A stretch of DNA of 64,000 bases from Nezara viridula. Its lineage: Eukaryota > Arthropoda > Insecta > Hemiptera > Pentatomidae. Numbering within the stretch: the first letter of the stretch is position 1; each line of letters begins with the position of its first letter. The stretch lies in the NCBI GenBank assembly GCA_928085145.1, contig OV725078.1, positions 186,563,675-186,627,674 on the forward strand, given 5' to 3'. The notes beneath the pieces are model-generated. The model was not told the origin of the DNA and did not search any database. It worked only from the letters and a program-made list of their open reading frames with translations. Below, piece after piece: positions 13,601 to 26,200 of this stretch. The position numbers and the translations under genes were made by a program.

Positions 13601-16600
13601 TAAAATCTATATACAGCTGGTGAAAAATACCGTTATACTCCAATTTTTTCTCTAATATTTGCCGTAAAGAAAATATTTGATCAATAGTCGAACGATTCCG
13701 TCTAAATCCGCATTGGTAGTCTCCGATAATTTCCTCGACGTATTCCGTGATTCGACTGGTTAAGATTAAAGTGAATATTTTATAACATACCGGAAGGAGT
13801 GAAATTCCTCGATAGTTATTACAATCCGTCTTCGGACCCTTTTTGTGAATCGGAATAAGAATAGATTCTTTCCATTCTTCAGGTAATTTCTCGTTCACCC
13901 AGATCTTTTTAACCAACCGATGTATTTTAGAAACTCCAGCTTCCCCGCATGCCTTAATTAGTTCAGTAGGAATATTATCGATTCCCGCTGCTTTATATGA
14001 TTTTAATTTTCCGATAGCTACTTCAACTTCCTCTTTACTTGGTCCTTCTATTAACGGTTCAGCACTCTGGTACTCAGAAGGAGGACACAGATCATAATTT
14101 CCCGTATTTAAAATATTGTCAAAGTGGTCTTTAAACTTATTCAATATGTCAACCGGATCGGTCAGAATATTGTTATTATCATCCCTAATTCCAGACGTTA
14201 CGGGCCCTACATATTTACGTGATCTGTTTATACCTTTGTACATGTCTCTTACGTTATTTTCGATTCTATTAGTTTCTATTTCAATTATTTTATTTTTAAG
14301 ATACTCCCTTTTTTTATTTTTGAGCAATTTTGTCGTTTCGTTCTTTGAGGTTCGGAAGTATTCCATATTGTCTTCGCTAGGATTATTTAGAGCTTTTAAT
14401 TTAGCGGCTTTTCTTTTTTCGCACATTTTTAAGCAATCTTCATCAAACCACGGTTTGTTATTCTTATTTTCCTTTTTTCCTAGACACGAGTTACCGACCG
14501 CTTTAATATTATCCCTGATCTCTACCCATAACTTGTCAATATCCTCGTGGTCCTCGTCAGGAAGCTCTAAAGCTTCAAACCTATTCTTAACATCTAGCTC
14601 GAATTGGTTTCTAATTGTTGGATTTTTTAATTTTTCCAAATTAAAATTCTCAAAATCGAAACGGTTTTCTTTTCTCTTTTTTATATGAAGTTTTTGTCCA
14701 AGTTTCGCGATTACTAATTCATGATCCGACCCACATTCTGCTCCGCGATAAGACCGCACATTAATTATACTGCTTTGCCACCTGTGTTGTATCAAGACAT
14801 GATCGATTTGATTTCGTGTTTGCGAATCCGGTGATGTCCAAGTATATTTATGAATATCCTTATGTTTAAACGTCGTAGTTTTAATTATCAGGTTTTTGTA
14901 GATGGCAAAGTTTATCAGACGGATCCCATTATCATAATATTCTAATCGTATAATATAAACTGTATAATATTCTAATCGAGCAGGGGATTCCAAAAAAACT
15001 AGTGAATCTAGTCAGGATGTGCTTGACGGAGACACTCATTAAAGTTAGAATCGGTAATAATTTGTCCGAAAAATTTGAGGTTCGTTCGGGCTTAAAACAG
15101 GGGGATTCTCTTTCGCCTGTCCTGTTCAATTTGGCATTAGAACATGCCATTAGGGAGGTAATGCGAACCGAGAAAGGGTTGGATCTGGGCGGGACAACAT
15201 CCGTGCTGGGCTATGCTGATGATCTGGTACTGTTAAGCGAAGACGTTGAAACTATAAAACTAAATACGACAACGTTAATGAAAGCCGGTAAAGAACTAGG
15301 ACTCGAAATAAACGTGGATAAAACAAAATATATGGTTAGCTGCAAAAATGGCGATACTACTGGTGATATCGATATAGATGGTAATATGTTTGAACAGGTA
15401 GATAAATTTAGGTATCTAGGTTCTACGATAACTAGAAAAAACGAAATTGAAGAAGAGATTAAGGTTAGACTGAAGGCGGGAAATGCTTGTTATTTTTCTG
15501 TGACAAAACTACTTAGTTCGCGCCTCTTGTCCCGAAACTTAAAAATTAGAATCTATAAAACAATTATCTTGCCTACAGTTCTTTATGGATGCGAAACTTG
15601 GCCGCTTACATTAAGGGATGAGCAGCGTCTTAAGGTTTTTGAAAATAAAGTATTGCGTAGAATATTCGGACCGAAGAAGGATGAGTTAACCGGAGAGTTC
15701 AGACGGTTACACAACGCCGAATTGCGTGAGCTGTATCCGGGTAATATAATTGAGGTAATTTCATCGCGGCGAATCAAATGGGCTTGTAAAGTTGTTGGGC
15801 TTAGTAACGAGAGAATTCCTAAAAGGTTAATATTTGCTGTGCCGAATGGTAAGCGTCCGAGGGGTAGACCGAAGCGAAGGTGGGAAGATTGCATTAAAGC
15901 CGATCTGAAGGGACTGGGTTTGGACGGCGAACGGTGGAGGGAGGTGTGTAATAAGCGAATGGTGGTGTCGGCATCGAACCTTCGGGTTCGCTAAGCCTTT
16001 TATTATTATTGTTATTATATTGTTACTATTGTTGCCCAAAACCGTCCTCGGTCTTGCAAGACTGCCTAACTATTGCAAGACCAAGGCTGGTAAAAAAAAA
16101 AAAAAGTTTTTGTGAATGAAAATTACTAATACTTGACAATTGTAGTCACTATATGTGAAGAATTGGTATAACCAATATACTTTTGCAATTAATTCTTACA
16201 ATTTTTCATTCGGCCTTAGTTAGCTTTCCCCTATCTGAAAAATCACAGTAACCAATCGTATAATTACAGTAATCCTCTATCAAATGATCAAAAATCACCG
16301 TCCTTACGCCTACAATCTTCTCCAATTCAAATCCTCAGTCCATTCCCTTTCTAAAAGATCTCGACCTTCCGACCTTTACATCTCTTCTCACAGATTTGCC
16401 TCATTCCAAAGCTCGCTCTTTTAATTTCTGGAGTTCCCTTCCTATCAATATTCTCCCTCCTTATGTTTAATACATTTAAAACATTCCTATTCCAATTCCT
16501 GTCCCAAAAACAGTTAGATATCCGCTAACTTTTTATGTAAAATTACATATTATTCAAAATGATTTACATAATGCTGTGTTAACATATAATTCTTCATTTT

Positions 16601-17241
16601 AATACTCAGACAATTATTACTATCAGATTCAGTTTTCTTTTTTTTTTTTTCTATAGAAACACAGAGTTTATTTCTAAGAAGAATTTAATGTATTTTTTAT
16701 TTATTTTTTTATTCTAAAAGTGAATATTTATGTTTTACCAATGCACATAGTGTCTTGGCATAATATCAGGTGTTTTGTAAATAGATTTTTTTTTTTATAT
16801 AGTATGTTTAACTAATGTATTCTTCACTTATTTCTCTTCCTTTTTATTTTTTGTGTTTATTTTTATTTAGGGCAGAGGTAATATTTTAATTTTGTACTTT
16901 TTTGTTATTCTAAAGGGACAGTGTCCTAGAATAAAATTATTTTCTATGCTATTCTAATATCCCTATAGTAATAGGCTAATAGGTAACTGCATGATTGTTG
17001 CGAGACTCTTATGCAAGATCAAGACCAAGACCAAGACTGACTGCGCAAGACCAAGACTCGTCTCAGTTTTTTTTGTTACTGTAGGTGTTTTTTTAAAAAC
17101 AAAAACAGGTCTTTTAGGAACACTTAAAAATTATTTCATAAAGATAATTTTTTTTCTTTCAAAGTAATTACCGATAAAATCATGAAATTAAAAAACTGTC
17201 CTCAAAATTAAATACTGCATTCTCTATTGTATACACATACA

Positions 17242-17281
<40 letters not shown>

Positions 17282-20200
17282 GACAAACATAGGCGGACAG
17301 ATAAATAGATATATACATATATAGATAATTTATAATTATAATTAGCAGATAATTTATAAATAATAATGGCTGTTCCCACTGTAGTACATTGTTTTTTGGA
17401 AAAATTGAGAAATAGCTGGAAAATTCGGTATTTTTACAAAGCATATTTATTTACCTGAAGGCAATGAGAGTAGGAAAAGACGGGGATGCTAGGTAGAGCC
17501 GTAATAAAGATCTAACGGGTTGGGTAGGGATAACAAAAGGTGTTTTTCAAAAAAAGGAAAAGGATACCTGGTAATGAAAGGTGGATAAGAAATCATTTAG
17601 ACTTAATTATGGCATAAAGTTACATTTCTCAACATAAATAACAGCAATGCCGAAAAAGAAATTTTCATACATTTTTGAAATTTAAAATCTAATATAATTT
17701 AATATAATAATAAAAAAAAACTTACAAATTTAAATGAAACTACAGCTGACTGTTGTTAAAATGAGGATAAAACTTCTCCTCATAATGAGCATAGGCATAT
17801 TTACATTCAAAAATATAAATACGAATACCATATTTATATTTATGTCACTTTTGAATATAAATGTGTATATATTTATATTCATAAAAAGAAATGTGAATAC
17901 AGATGATACGTATTCACAGCTGTAAATATAAATATGGCCGTCTTGAATACATTTAAATTTACAGAAGTGAATGGAAATATTTCCACACAACATTATGAAT
18001 GAATACTCTTATTTATTAAATAAATATTAATTTATATGTTACTTTACATTGAAAAACGAAAAAATAGCAACTGCCTATCAAAATATAACAGAAGAAAGGG
18101 TTCTTAGTGGAATATACCTCTAGGACTCGAAACAGCTTGGTCAACTTTCAAGAAACTTCTGATGGATTCAGCAGAAAAAGCTTGTGGAAAAATAAATAGC
18201 GGACAAGGACTAAAGAGAACCGCATGGTGGAATCAGAGGTCAAAGAGCACTACTATTTACACTAGTGCTAGATAATGCAATAAAAACAGCAAAACAAAAT
18301 ATGAGATCATATCAAATAGGATTCAGAAATCTACAGCCTGCATTTTTCTCTCTGTTCGCTTATGCGGATGATTTGGAAGCAATGGACGAAGCCTGCAATT
18401 CAACCTCCGCATTCTTCAGGAAGAATTAGATAAGATAAATATGCAAATAAATGTGGAAAAAACCAAAACTATGAGGATTGGCAGAAAACAAGGAAGAAGA
18501 CACAGAATAGTGCACTTGGGTGGAGTTCCATTGGAATAAGTGAAAAAAATTAAATACCTCGGTGGCCACATCAATGAACATGGATGGATTGACGGAGAAA
18601 TAAAGGAAAGATAAAATAAGAAATTAAAATAACAAATTAAATAACAAAATAAAAGTATCATAAATTGTCTTTTATTGATTTTTAATCACTTTCTACAATT
18701 TTTAACACATATAATCACACTTTTAGTTTATTACTGTACTGAACGACAGGTCCAGAAAGGTCACTTTCCAAATTTGACTGCCCTTGCCCCTCCCCTGGCT
18801 TCCAGTTTGCCCTTATTCCACCCCGGAATTTCCAAGGTATCGTTCCGACTTTTGACTTGTTGTACCTACCCTGACCATCCATTAAACTTATTTTTATTGC
18901 CATCAGGAACCCATAAGTAAACAGTGCACCGAAATGACCATAGACTCAAATTTTCCATTCTGGTAGGAGGGAGGTAGGAGCGATGGATACACCAAAAAAA
19001 AAAGGTTCGGGAATTTATATTACGTACAAAAATTACGAATTACGAATTATAATTAACATAACAAAATATATAGTAACATAATTAAAATAACATATAGTAA
19101 AACGAAGAATATTATACTATATATAAAAATAAAATGATATATGTGGTAAATACCTTTTTTTTGTGTATGGTTGTATTTCAAAATATGTTAACAAACCTAT
19201 TGAATATGTTACAAAGTCTTATTTGTAATTAAAGGTTTGAGGCAGTGAGATGAATTCATCCCTTTATATTTGCTGCCGAAAATGTATTAAAATCTACACG
19301 TAAAAATTAAAGAGTGTTCATGAATTTATTATATAATCTTAGGATATGTTGCTACATATAATTATCTTTGAATGTAAAATAAAATTTCAATAATAGGAAC
19401 ATAAGGTGTGGTAAAATACTTATGTATGTACTTCTAGGCATTAGCTCAGTCATCTAGTCGACTTTTGCGATTTTCTTAATTGACTTTAGTTTACATAATT
19501 AGGACTCTCCTAAGATCTTAACATATTCATTATTTTAAGTTTATGTTTAATAAAATTAAACGATATGTATACATCATTTCGAGTTAGCAAATACCAACTT
19601 TTTAACATTTTTAAGAGATTTACTTAATAAACCCCTTACTGTCCAGAACTTTATTTTAGTTTTTGCATGCTTTTTTTGTTTTATTTTGGAAAATACCTAA
19701 AGTAAGAAATAAATTAATATTTATTTAATAAATAAGAGTATTTATTAATTTTAAAAAAGTAACAATTAGTGTTGCCCAAATGCACTCAGTCTTGGTGTTG
19801 GTCTTGGTCTTGCACAAGAGTCTCGCAACAGTCTTGCAGTTACCTATTAGCCTATTACTATAGAGATATTAGAATAGAATAGAAAATAATTTTAGTCAGG
19901 GACACTGTCCCTTTAGAATAACAAAAAAGTACAAAATTAAAATATTACCTCTGCCCTAAATAAAAATAAACACAAAAAATTATATAAACACAAATATTCA
20001 TATTTATATTAAAAAGTACCATAAATATAAATGGTATTCGTATTTATATTTTTGAATATAATTATGCCCAGCTCATTTCTCTGAGAAATAAGCAAGGGAT
20101 TAATGAGTTGAATCTCTTTATAAGTAAGTAGGCTATCAGCTAGCAAACATTTCATGTTACTTTGTACAATTGACAATAATTCAAACATCTTAAAAATTAG

Positions 20201-23200
20201 ATAAATAGATAAAAAAAACAATTTGTAGCTAATAAATGTGAGTAAACCTCATATACCTCATGTAGAGTAAGATGGGGTAACTTTGGGACTGAGTAAGAGT
20301 TGTTAACTTCGAGGCACCGGGTAAAATATAGTTTGTGGTGATTCCCTGGCGGATACGCTGTGTAGGTCCTGTCTGCAAAAATGTGCTTTGTGTAGGCGTG
20401 TACTGCGCTACTACGTTGAGGCAGTTTGAGAACTATAGTTCACTACACTCCTTGTGCAGTTAGGTTTTATTAATTTCCATTGTTTTTTTCCAAATTCTTG
20501 GTATCATGACATTTTCGCTTGTGCCTCAAGAGTAGTATGCCGCATGGTAGTAGCACAGTACATGCTGACCGAATCAACACAGTGTATCCACCACGGATTC
20601 ACCATAAACTAAATTTTATCCCCTGTCCCAAAGTTACACCATCTTTTATTTTAGTTATATCTTTTGTTATGTTTTATGTGAACTAAATTTTATAAATTAG
20701 ATTCTGTTATTTTCAATTACAAAATTCGTTTAATTCACAGAAACTCATTTAAAATATAACTTTTTTAGAATGGATAATATAAAACGTGAATGAATAAGAA
20801 TATAAAACCTTTAATTTCTTCATACATAGAGGATCGAATCCCATCACAACATTTGGTCCTAGGCGTTGTCCTTTAATACTCAGCTTCTCTAAGGGACAGT
20901 TATTCAGACCTTCAAATACTTCAATCGTATTAAAATCTAAAAATCTAAGAAACAAAGTTCTATTAAATAAAGAATTGTTTTTAAGAATTAAAAAAAAATA
21001 GATTGACTAATATCATGAAAATATTTCAATAATTTCTTATTGAAAATAAGATCTTAGAATTAAAAGAAAAAAATATATAGAAATAGATATTCTAATTACT
21101 TCGAGTAACATAATACCCTATCTCAATGACGCTGAGGTCTATTACATAATTATTTCAAGAATGGTGAAACTTCAACATCTTATAATGAAAGCTTGCTTGC
21201 CAGACTTTACGGCTGCCTACTTCAAAAACGGCTGCAGTTAAAAAAGTATCATGATTTAAAAGGGTTTAAAGTTGATAAAAATAGGTTAACTCAATTACTG
21301 GCAGCATGTATCTAGTGCATTGTCCACTTATAATAATGATTTTAATTTAAAAAGCTTATATGGACATTATCCTTTATAGCATTGAACATCAAGATTAAAA
21401 TGGAGTTATAATAATTACTTCCCAGTCCCTGAAAATCGTTTTGACAAAAGTTGGAAAAATATAAGTCAACTACTTACAAAAATTAAGGAAAAGTATTGCG
21501 AAAATAATCAATTTGTTAAAAAAAAATGGAAAAAGAATATACATAATCGTTAAAGATTTCTTTCTTTCCTCCCGGCTGAGGAACTTCAGTCGTTTAAAAT
21601 TAATATTATATATATTAATTATTTTTTGCTGATTAATGTGTATATATATTTGTATATATAAAAAAAAATATTAATTTCGCTCTAAGGAAGGCAGTGGATC
21701 AGCTGATGAGAGGGTTGTCTCCTCAACTCCTCTCTCAGTTTTTACCAATTTTATAGCGGAATCTCTCTGATTATTCACGTGATACAGTTAAAGTGTATAT
21801 CAGAGCAGTTGATATTTACTGTTGGCATCTTTTTTTTTTGTTATTTTAAGGAAAAAAAAAAAAAAAAAAAAAAATTTTTTTTTTCTTTTTTTTTATTTAT
21901 TTATTTATTTTTCTCTTATGATATGCGGTATGATCAGCAAGTGATGGCCAGTAAGGTGCCCAAGAGGTCTCGGTCAGACGGAGTTAGCTCACCAGCCAAA
22001 CAAAGGACTCGTCGCTGCCTACGAGAAATACCTCCAGTGACCAAAATGAACACTTCAGAACCAGAACCTCAGCCCCAACCAGGTACGTCTGCACAAGAAA
22101 CGATTGAAGAATCACCTTTCTTTACTCCAAACCCCTACCAAGTGCTTCAAAATGACAAAGAAGTAATGGAGTCTGCAGCAATACCCAGAGAACCAAAGCC
22201 TCCTCCGATATTTGTGAAAAATATAAAAAATTTCCAGATGTTCTGCACCCAACTAAATAAAATCTGCTCTGGCAGTTATTCATGCCTTAACAGGACCAAT
22301 GACACCAAGATAACACCTGATTCTGCAGAAGCCTACCGAAAAATAGTGAAGTACTTATCAGAAACAAATGCGAATTTTCACACTTACCAGCTGAGGCAGG
22401 AAAGAGCTTTACGAGTGGTGATAAGAAATTTACATTCCTCAACCCCCACTGAAGTTATTAAAGAAGAACTAACGACGCTTGGTTTCAATGTACGCCAGGT
22501 AACAAACGTTTTGAAGGAGGACAGGGAACAGCCAGGATTACGAAATAGGATCCCACTACCATTGTTTTTCGTGGACTTGGAGCCATCACCAGGTATCGAA
22601 AAAATATATGATATCACAAGAATATACTATACAATGGTGAAAGTTGAGAAGCCATATCCCAAGAGAGACATCGTGCAGTGCCATAATTGTCAGACCTATG
22701 GCCACACGAAGACATATTGCCACCATCTGCCGCGTTGCGTGAAGTGCGGTGAACAGCACAAATCTGTAGAGTGCACCAAACCTATACAAGATCCAGCAGT
22801 ATGTGCCCTATGCTTGGAGGGACACCCGGCCAACTACAAAGGCTGCCAAATTTACAAGAATCTCAAAACCAGACACCAGAAAAACCGGATTCAAGATGAA
22901 GCACTAAGAACAAGAAGAGAGAGAGAGCCTTCCAGAATTGTAAACAATGATGTATCATTCTCCCAACTACTGAGAGGTAAGACTTTAACCGATAAATGTC
23001 AAGCCCTGCCACAACAACAACCTCAAACCCAACCTCAAAATCCTCTTCATCCTAATATACCTAACCACCAACAACAAATTCCTCATATTCCTCCTCCTTC
23101 AAATGCAACAGATCTCACAAGTTTGTTAGCATCTTTCCTCACCGATTTCAAATCCCTTGTTACTCCACTCATATCACTCCTCACGAATCTCGTATCTCAC

Positions 23201-26200
23201 CTCATCCCTCCTTTGAAAAATCCTTAAATGACTCACATCCCTAAACCCATATCCATTCTCCTTTGGAATGCGAATGGTGTTAGAAATCATACAGACGAAC
23301 TATCTACTTTACTACTTGACAAGAACATTGATGTGGCACTAATTACTGAAACTCGACTAACCACTAAACAGCACTTCAATATACCACAATACCTGACATA
23401 TCGTACTGACCACCCTGACGGAAAAGCACATGCCGGTACTGCTGTAATTGTACACCAATCCCTCTCCCATCACCTACTCCCATTACCAATACATGATTTC
23501 CTACAGTCCACCGCTATCGTGATAAAAACCTTCTCCTTTCCGGTCACTCTTGCATCAGCGTATTGCCCTCCTAACCGATCCATATCCAATGCCCAATTCA
23601 GTTCTCTCCTCGACTCCTTAGGACATCACTTCATCTTGGGTGCAGACCTAAATGCCAAGCACCAACAATGGGGTTCCAGAACCACGAATTCTCGTGGCCG
23701 AACCCTGCTGTCTGCACTCAATTCCCAACGTTTTCACCTCCTTTCCCCCAACTCTCCTACCTACTGGCCCACAGATCCCAACCGTAATCCTGATCTTCTA
23801 GATTTCTTTATCCACAGCGGCTTAAGTCCCCTCAATTGTTCCATTACACGTCTAAATGAACTTTCCTCTGACCATAGTCCTCTAATCCTTAATGTTTCAC
23901 TTGAACCTGTTCCCAAACCTTCTCCACCGTCATTCATTAGGGGCCCAGTAAACTGGGACCTTTTCCGCCAAATAATCTCCGATAATATTGATCTCAACAT
24001 ATCCCTCAAAACTCCCGATGACCTTGATAGTGCCGTAAATTCCTTTACTACCACAATCCAACAAGCCGCCTGGACTGCCTCCTTTCCAAAAGACTCCTCC
24101 AGAATTCCTATAAAGACCATTCTACCCCAACACCTCCTTAACCTAATCCGCACCAAACGCCGTGCCAGATTATTATGGCAACGATCCCGACATCCTACCG
24201 ACCGCTGCTCCTATAATTACTACTGCAAACAATTAAAACTGGAATTAGCCACCTTCAGATCACAATCCTTCAACTCCTACCTATCCTCCCTCTCTTCTCG
24301 CGACAATTCCCTTTGGAAAACCACAACAAAAATCCTAAATCCTCACCGCATTTCCCATCCTCTCCGACGAGGTGATGGCTCCTGGGCAGCATCTGACGAA
24401 GATAAAGCTGAGGAGTTCGCCATTCACCTATCCAATACATTTATTTCACATCCGGAATCCCATCCTGCCCACACCGTAACAGTAGAAGAACTCCTTACAT
24501 CACCAATCCCACTTTCCTTGCCCCCAAAAGCTATTCATCCTTCCGAAGTAAAATTTCAATTAAAAAAACTAATCCTCCGTAAAGCTCCTGGACATGATCT
24601 CCTTACACCTCAAATCCTTCGACAACTTCCATCCAAAGCAGTCATATTCCTTACATATATCTACAATTGTATCCTACGCACCACCCACTTCCCTCTGTTA
24701 TGGAAACACTCCACTATTATCCTTTTCCCAAAACCAGGAAAACCTCTCAATAGCTCAACATCCTATAGACCAATCAGCCTACTCCCAATCCTTTCAAAAA
24801 TTTTTGAAAAGATCCTTTTGAAACGAATCCTACCCATTATAGAATCCCAAAATATCCCTTCCCATCAGTTTGGTTTTCGCTCTCAACATTCTACTGTTCA
24901 ACAAGGACTCCGAGTCGTTGATCATATTTCCTCAGCCCTAGAAAACAAGGAATACTGTTCGGGTGCCTTTCTGGACATTGCACAGGCATTTGACCGGGTA
25001 TGGCACTCCGGACTGCTCTCCAAGCTTAAAATCCATTTACCTCAGTCCTTGTACCTAGTCCTCCGATCCTACCTCTCTGACCGCTCCTTTCGAGTTCGCT
25101 GTGGAACAGAATTTTCCAATATCTACTCCGTTAAAGCCGGTGTTCCCCAAGGCAGCGTCTTGGGTCCCGTGCTTTACATCCTCTTTACTGCTGACATCCC
25201 TGTTCATCCCGATACTTTTCTTGCAACATTCGCTGACGACACCGCAATCTTATCATCCAACTCTGATCCCGAAATAGCATCCTTAAATCTCCAAAGTCAT
25301 CTCACCTTGATTGAGCACTGGTGTAATAACTGGCGCATTAAAGTTAATGAATCTAAATGCCAACACATTACTTTTACACTCCGACGCAATTCCTGTCCAC
25401 CAGTACTCTTTAATTCCATCCAGCTTCCTTATTCAGACACAGTCCGGTATCTTGGCTTTCATTTAGACCGAAGACTAACTTGGAACCCGCATACTAGACT
25501 CAAAAGACAAGAACTCAACCGACGATACGGCCAACTATACCGACTACTAAGCAGAAAATCTAAACTTTCCATTGAAAACAAGCTACTGATCTACAAGACA
25601 ATACTGAAACCTATTTGGACTTACGGACTAGAACTGTGGGGATCAGCAAAATTTTCTAACATCAAGCGCATCCAATCCTTCCAGTCTAAAGTCCTTCGAA
25701 CAATAGTCGATGCTCCTTTCTATGTATCCAACAAACCCCTACATCATGACCTTAACATCCCATTTGTCCTAGACCTTATCCCAGAAAAGTTCTCCAAATT
25801 TCACCAGAACCTTACTTACCACCCAAATCCTCTTGCACAATCCCTATCAAGCATCTCCCATCCCTATAATCCTCCAAGAAGGTTGAAACGGCAGTGGCCT
25901 CGCGACCTTTTGTAAATTATATAAATTGGAGTTCTGGCAATGGCCAGATTCTTCACTCAAGACATGTGTGTATGTGGCTAAAGTGCTCTCGACCAATCTC
26001 CGCTGGCTTTAGTACCAGTGACGCGGTTGGAAGAGTAGCGCAGGGTTCTCCTGGAGTTCCCTCGCCTGATTGTATATAGGTATGCATGTTATTTTTTTTT
26101 TTTTTTCCTTAGTTTTAATTTTCTTATTTTTTAGGTTATTTTATTTTATTTTCTATTGTATATACTTTTGATTATTATTTTGTTCTATTTATTTTATTTT

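Larger units (their letters stand above)
13560..16016 (+). mobile_element. 5'-truncated RTE-like LINE with inverted 5' segment (twin-priming structure)
   Basis: The C-terminal part of the reverse transcriptase runs on the plus strand to a TTATTATTATT tail. The preceding part of the same protein (end of the endonuclease and first half of the RT) lies on the minus strand directly to its left. The split falls between DSIDRQKLYN (minus) and KLYNILIEQGIPKKL (plus), so the two pieces overlap by a few codons. The 13-base ATATTGTTACTAT flanks the whole, showing a single insertion event. This is the layout known from twin priming during target-primed reverse transcription. It sits in the long LRR intron. 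Confidence 0.85.

Noticed and set aside
14116..14688. 190-codon plus-strand frame
   Set aside because: It is the antisense shadow of the LINE RT on the minus strand; Ser/Leu/Phe-rich with no recognisable motif.
17208..17444. 78-codon minus frame with CVCVCVCVC
   Set aside because: Translation of the CA/TC microsatellite.
23761..24156. 131-codon minus-strand frame
   Set aside because: Shadow of the intact Jockey ORF2.
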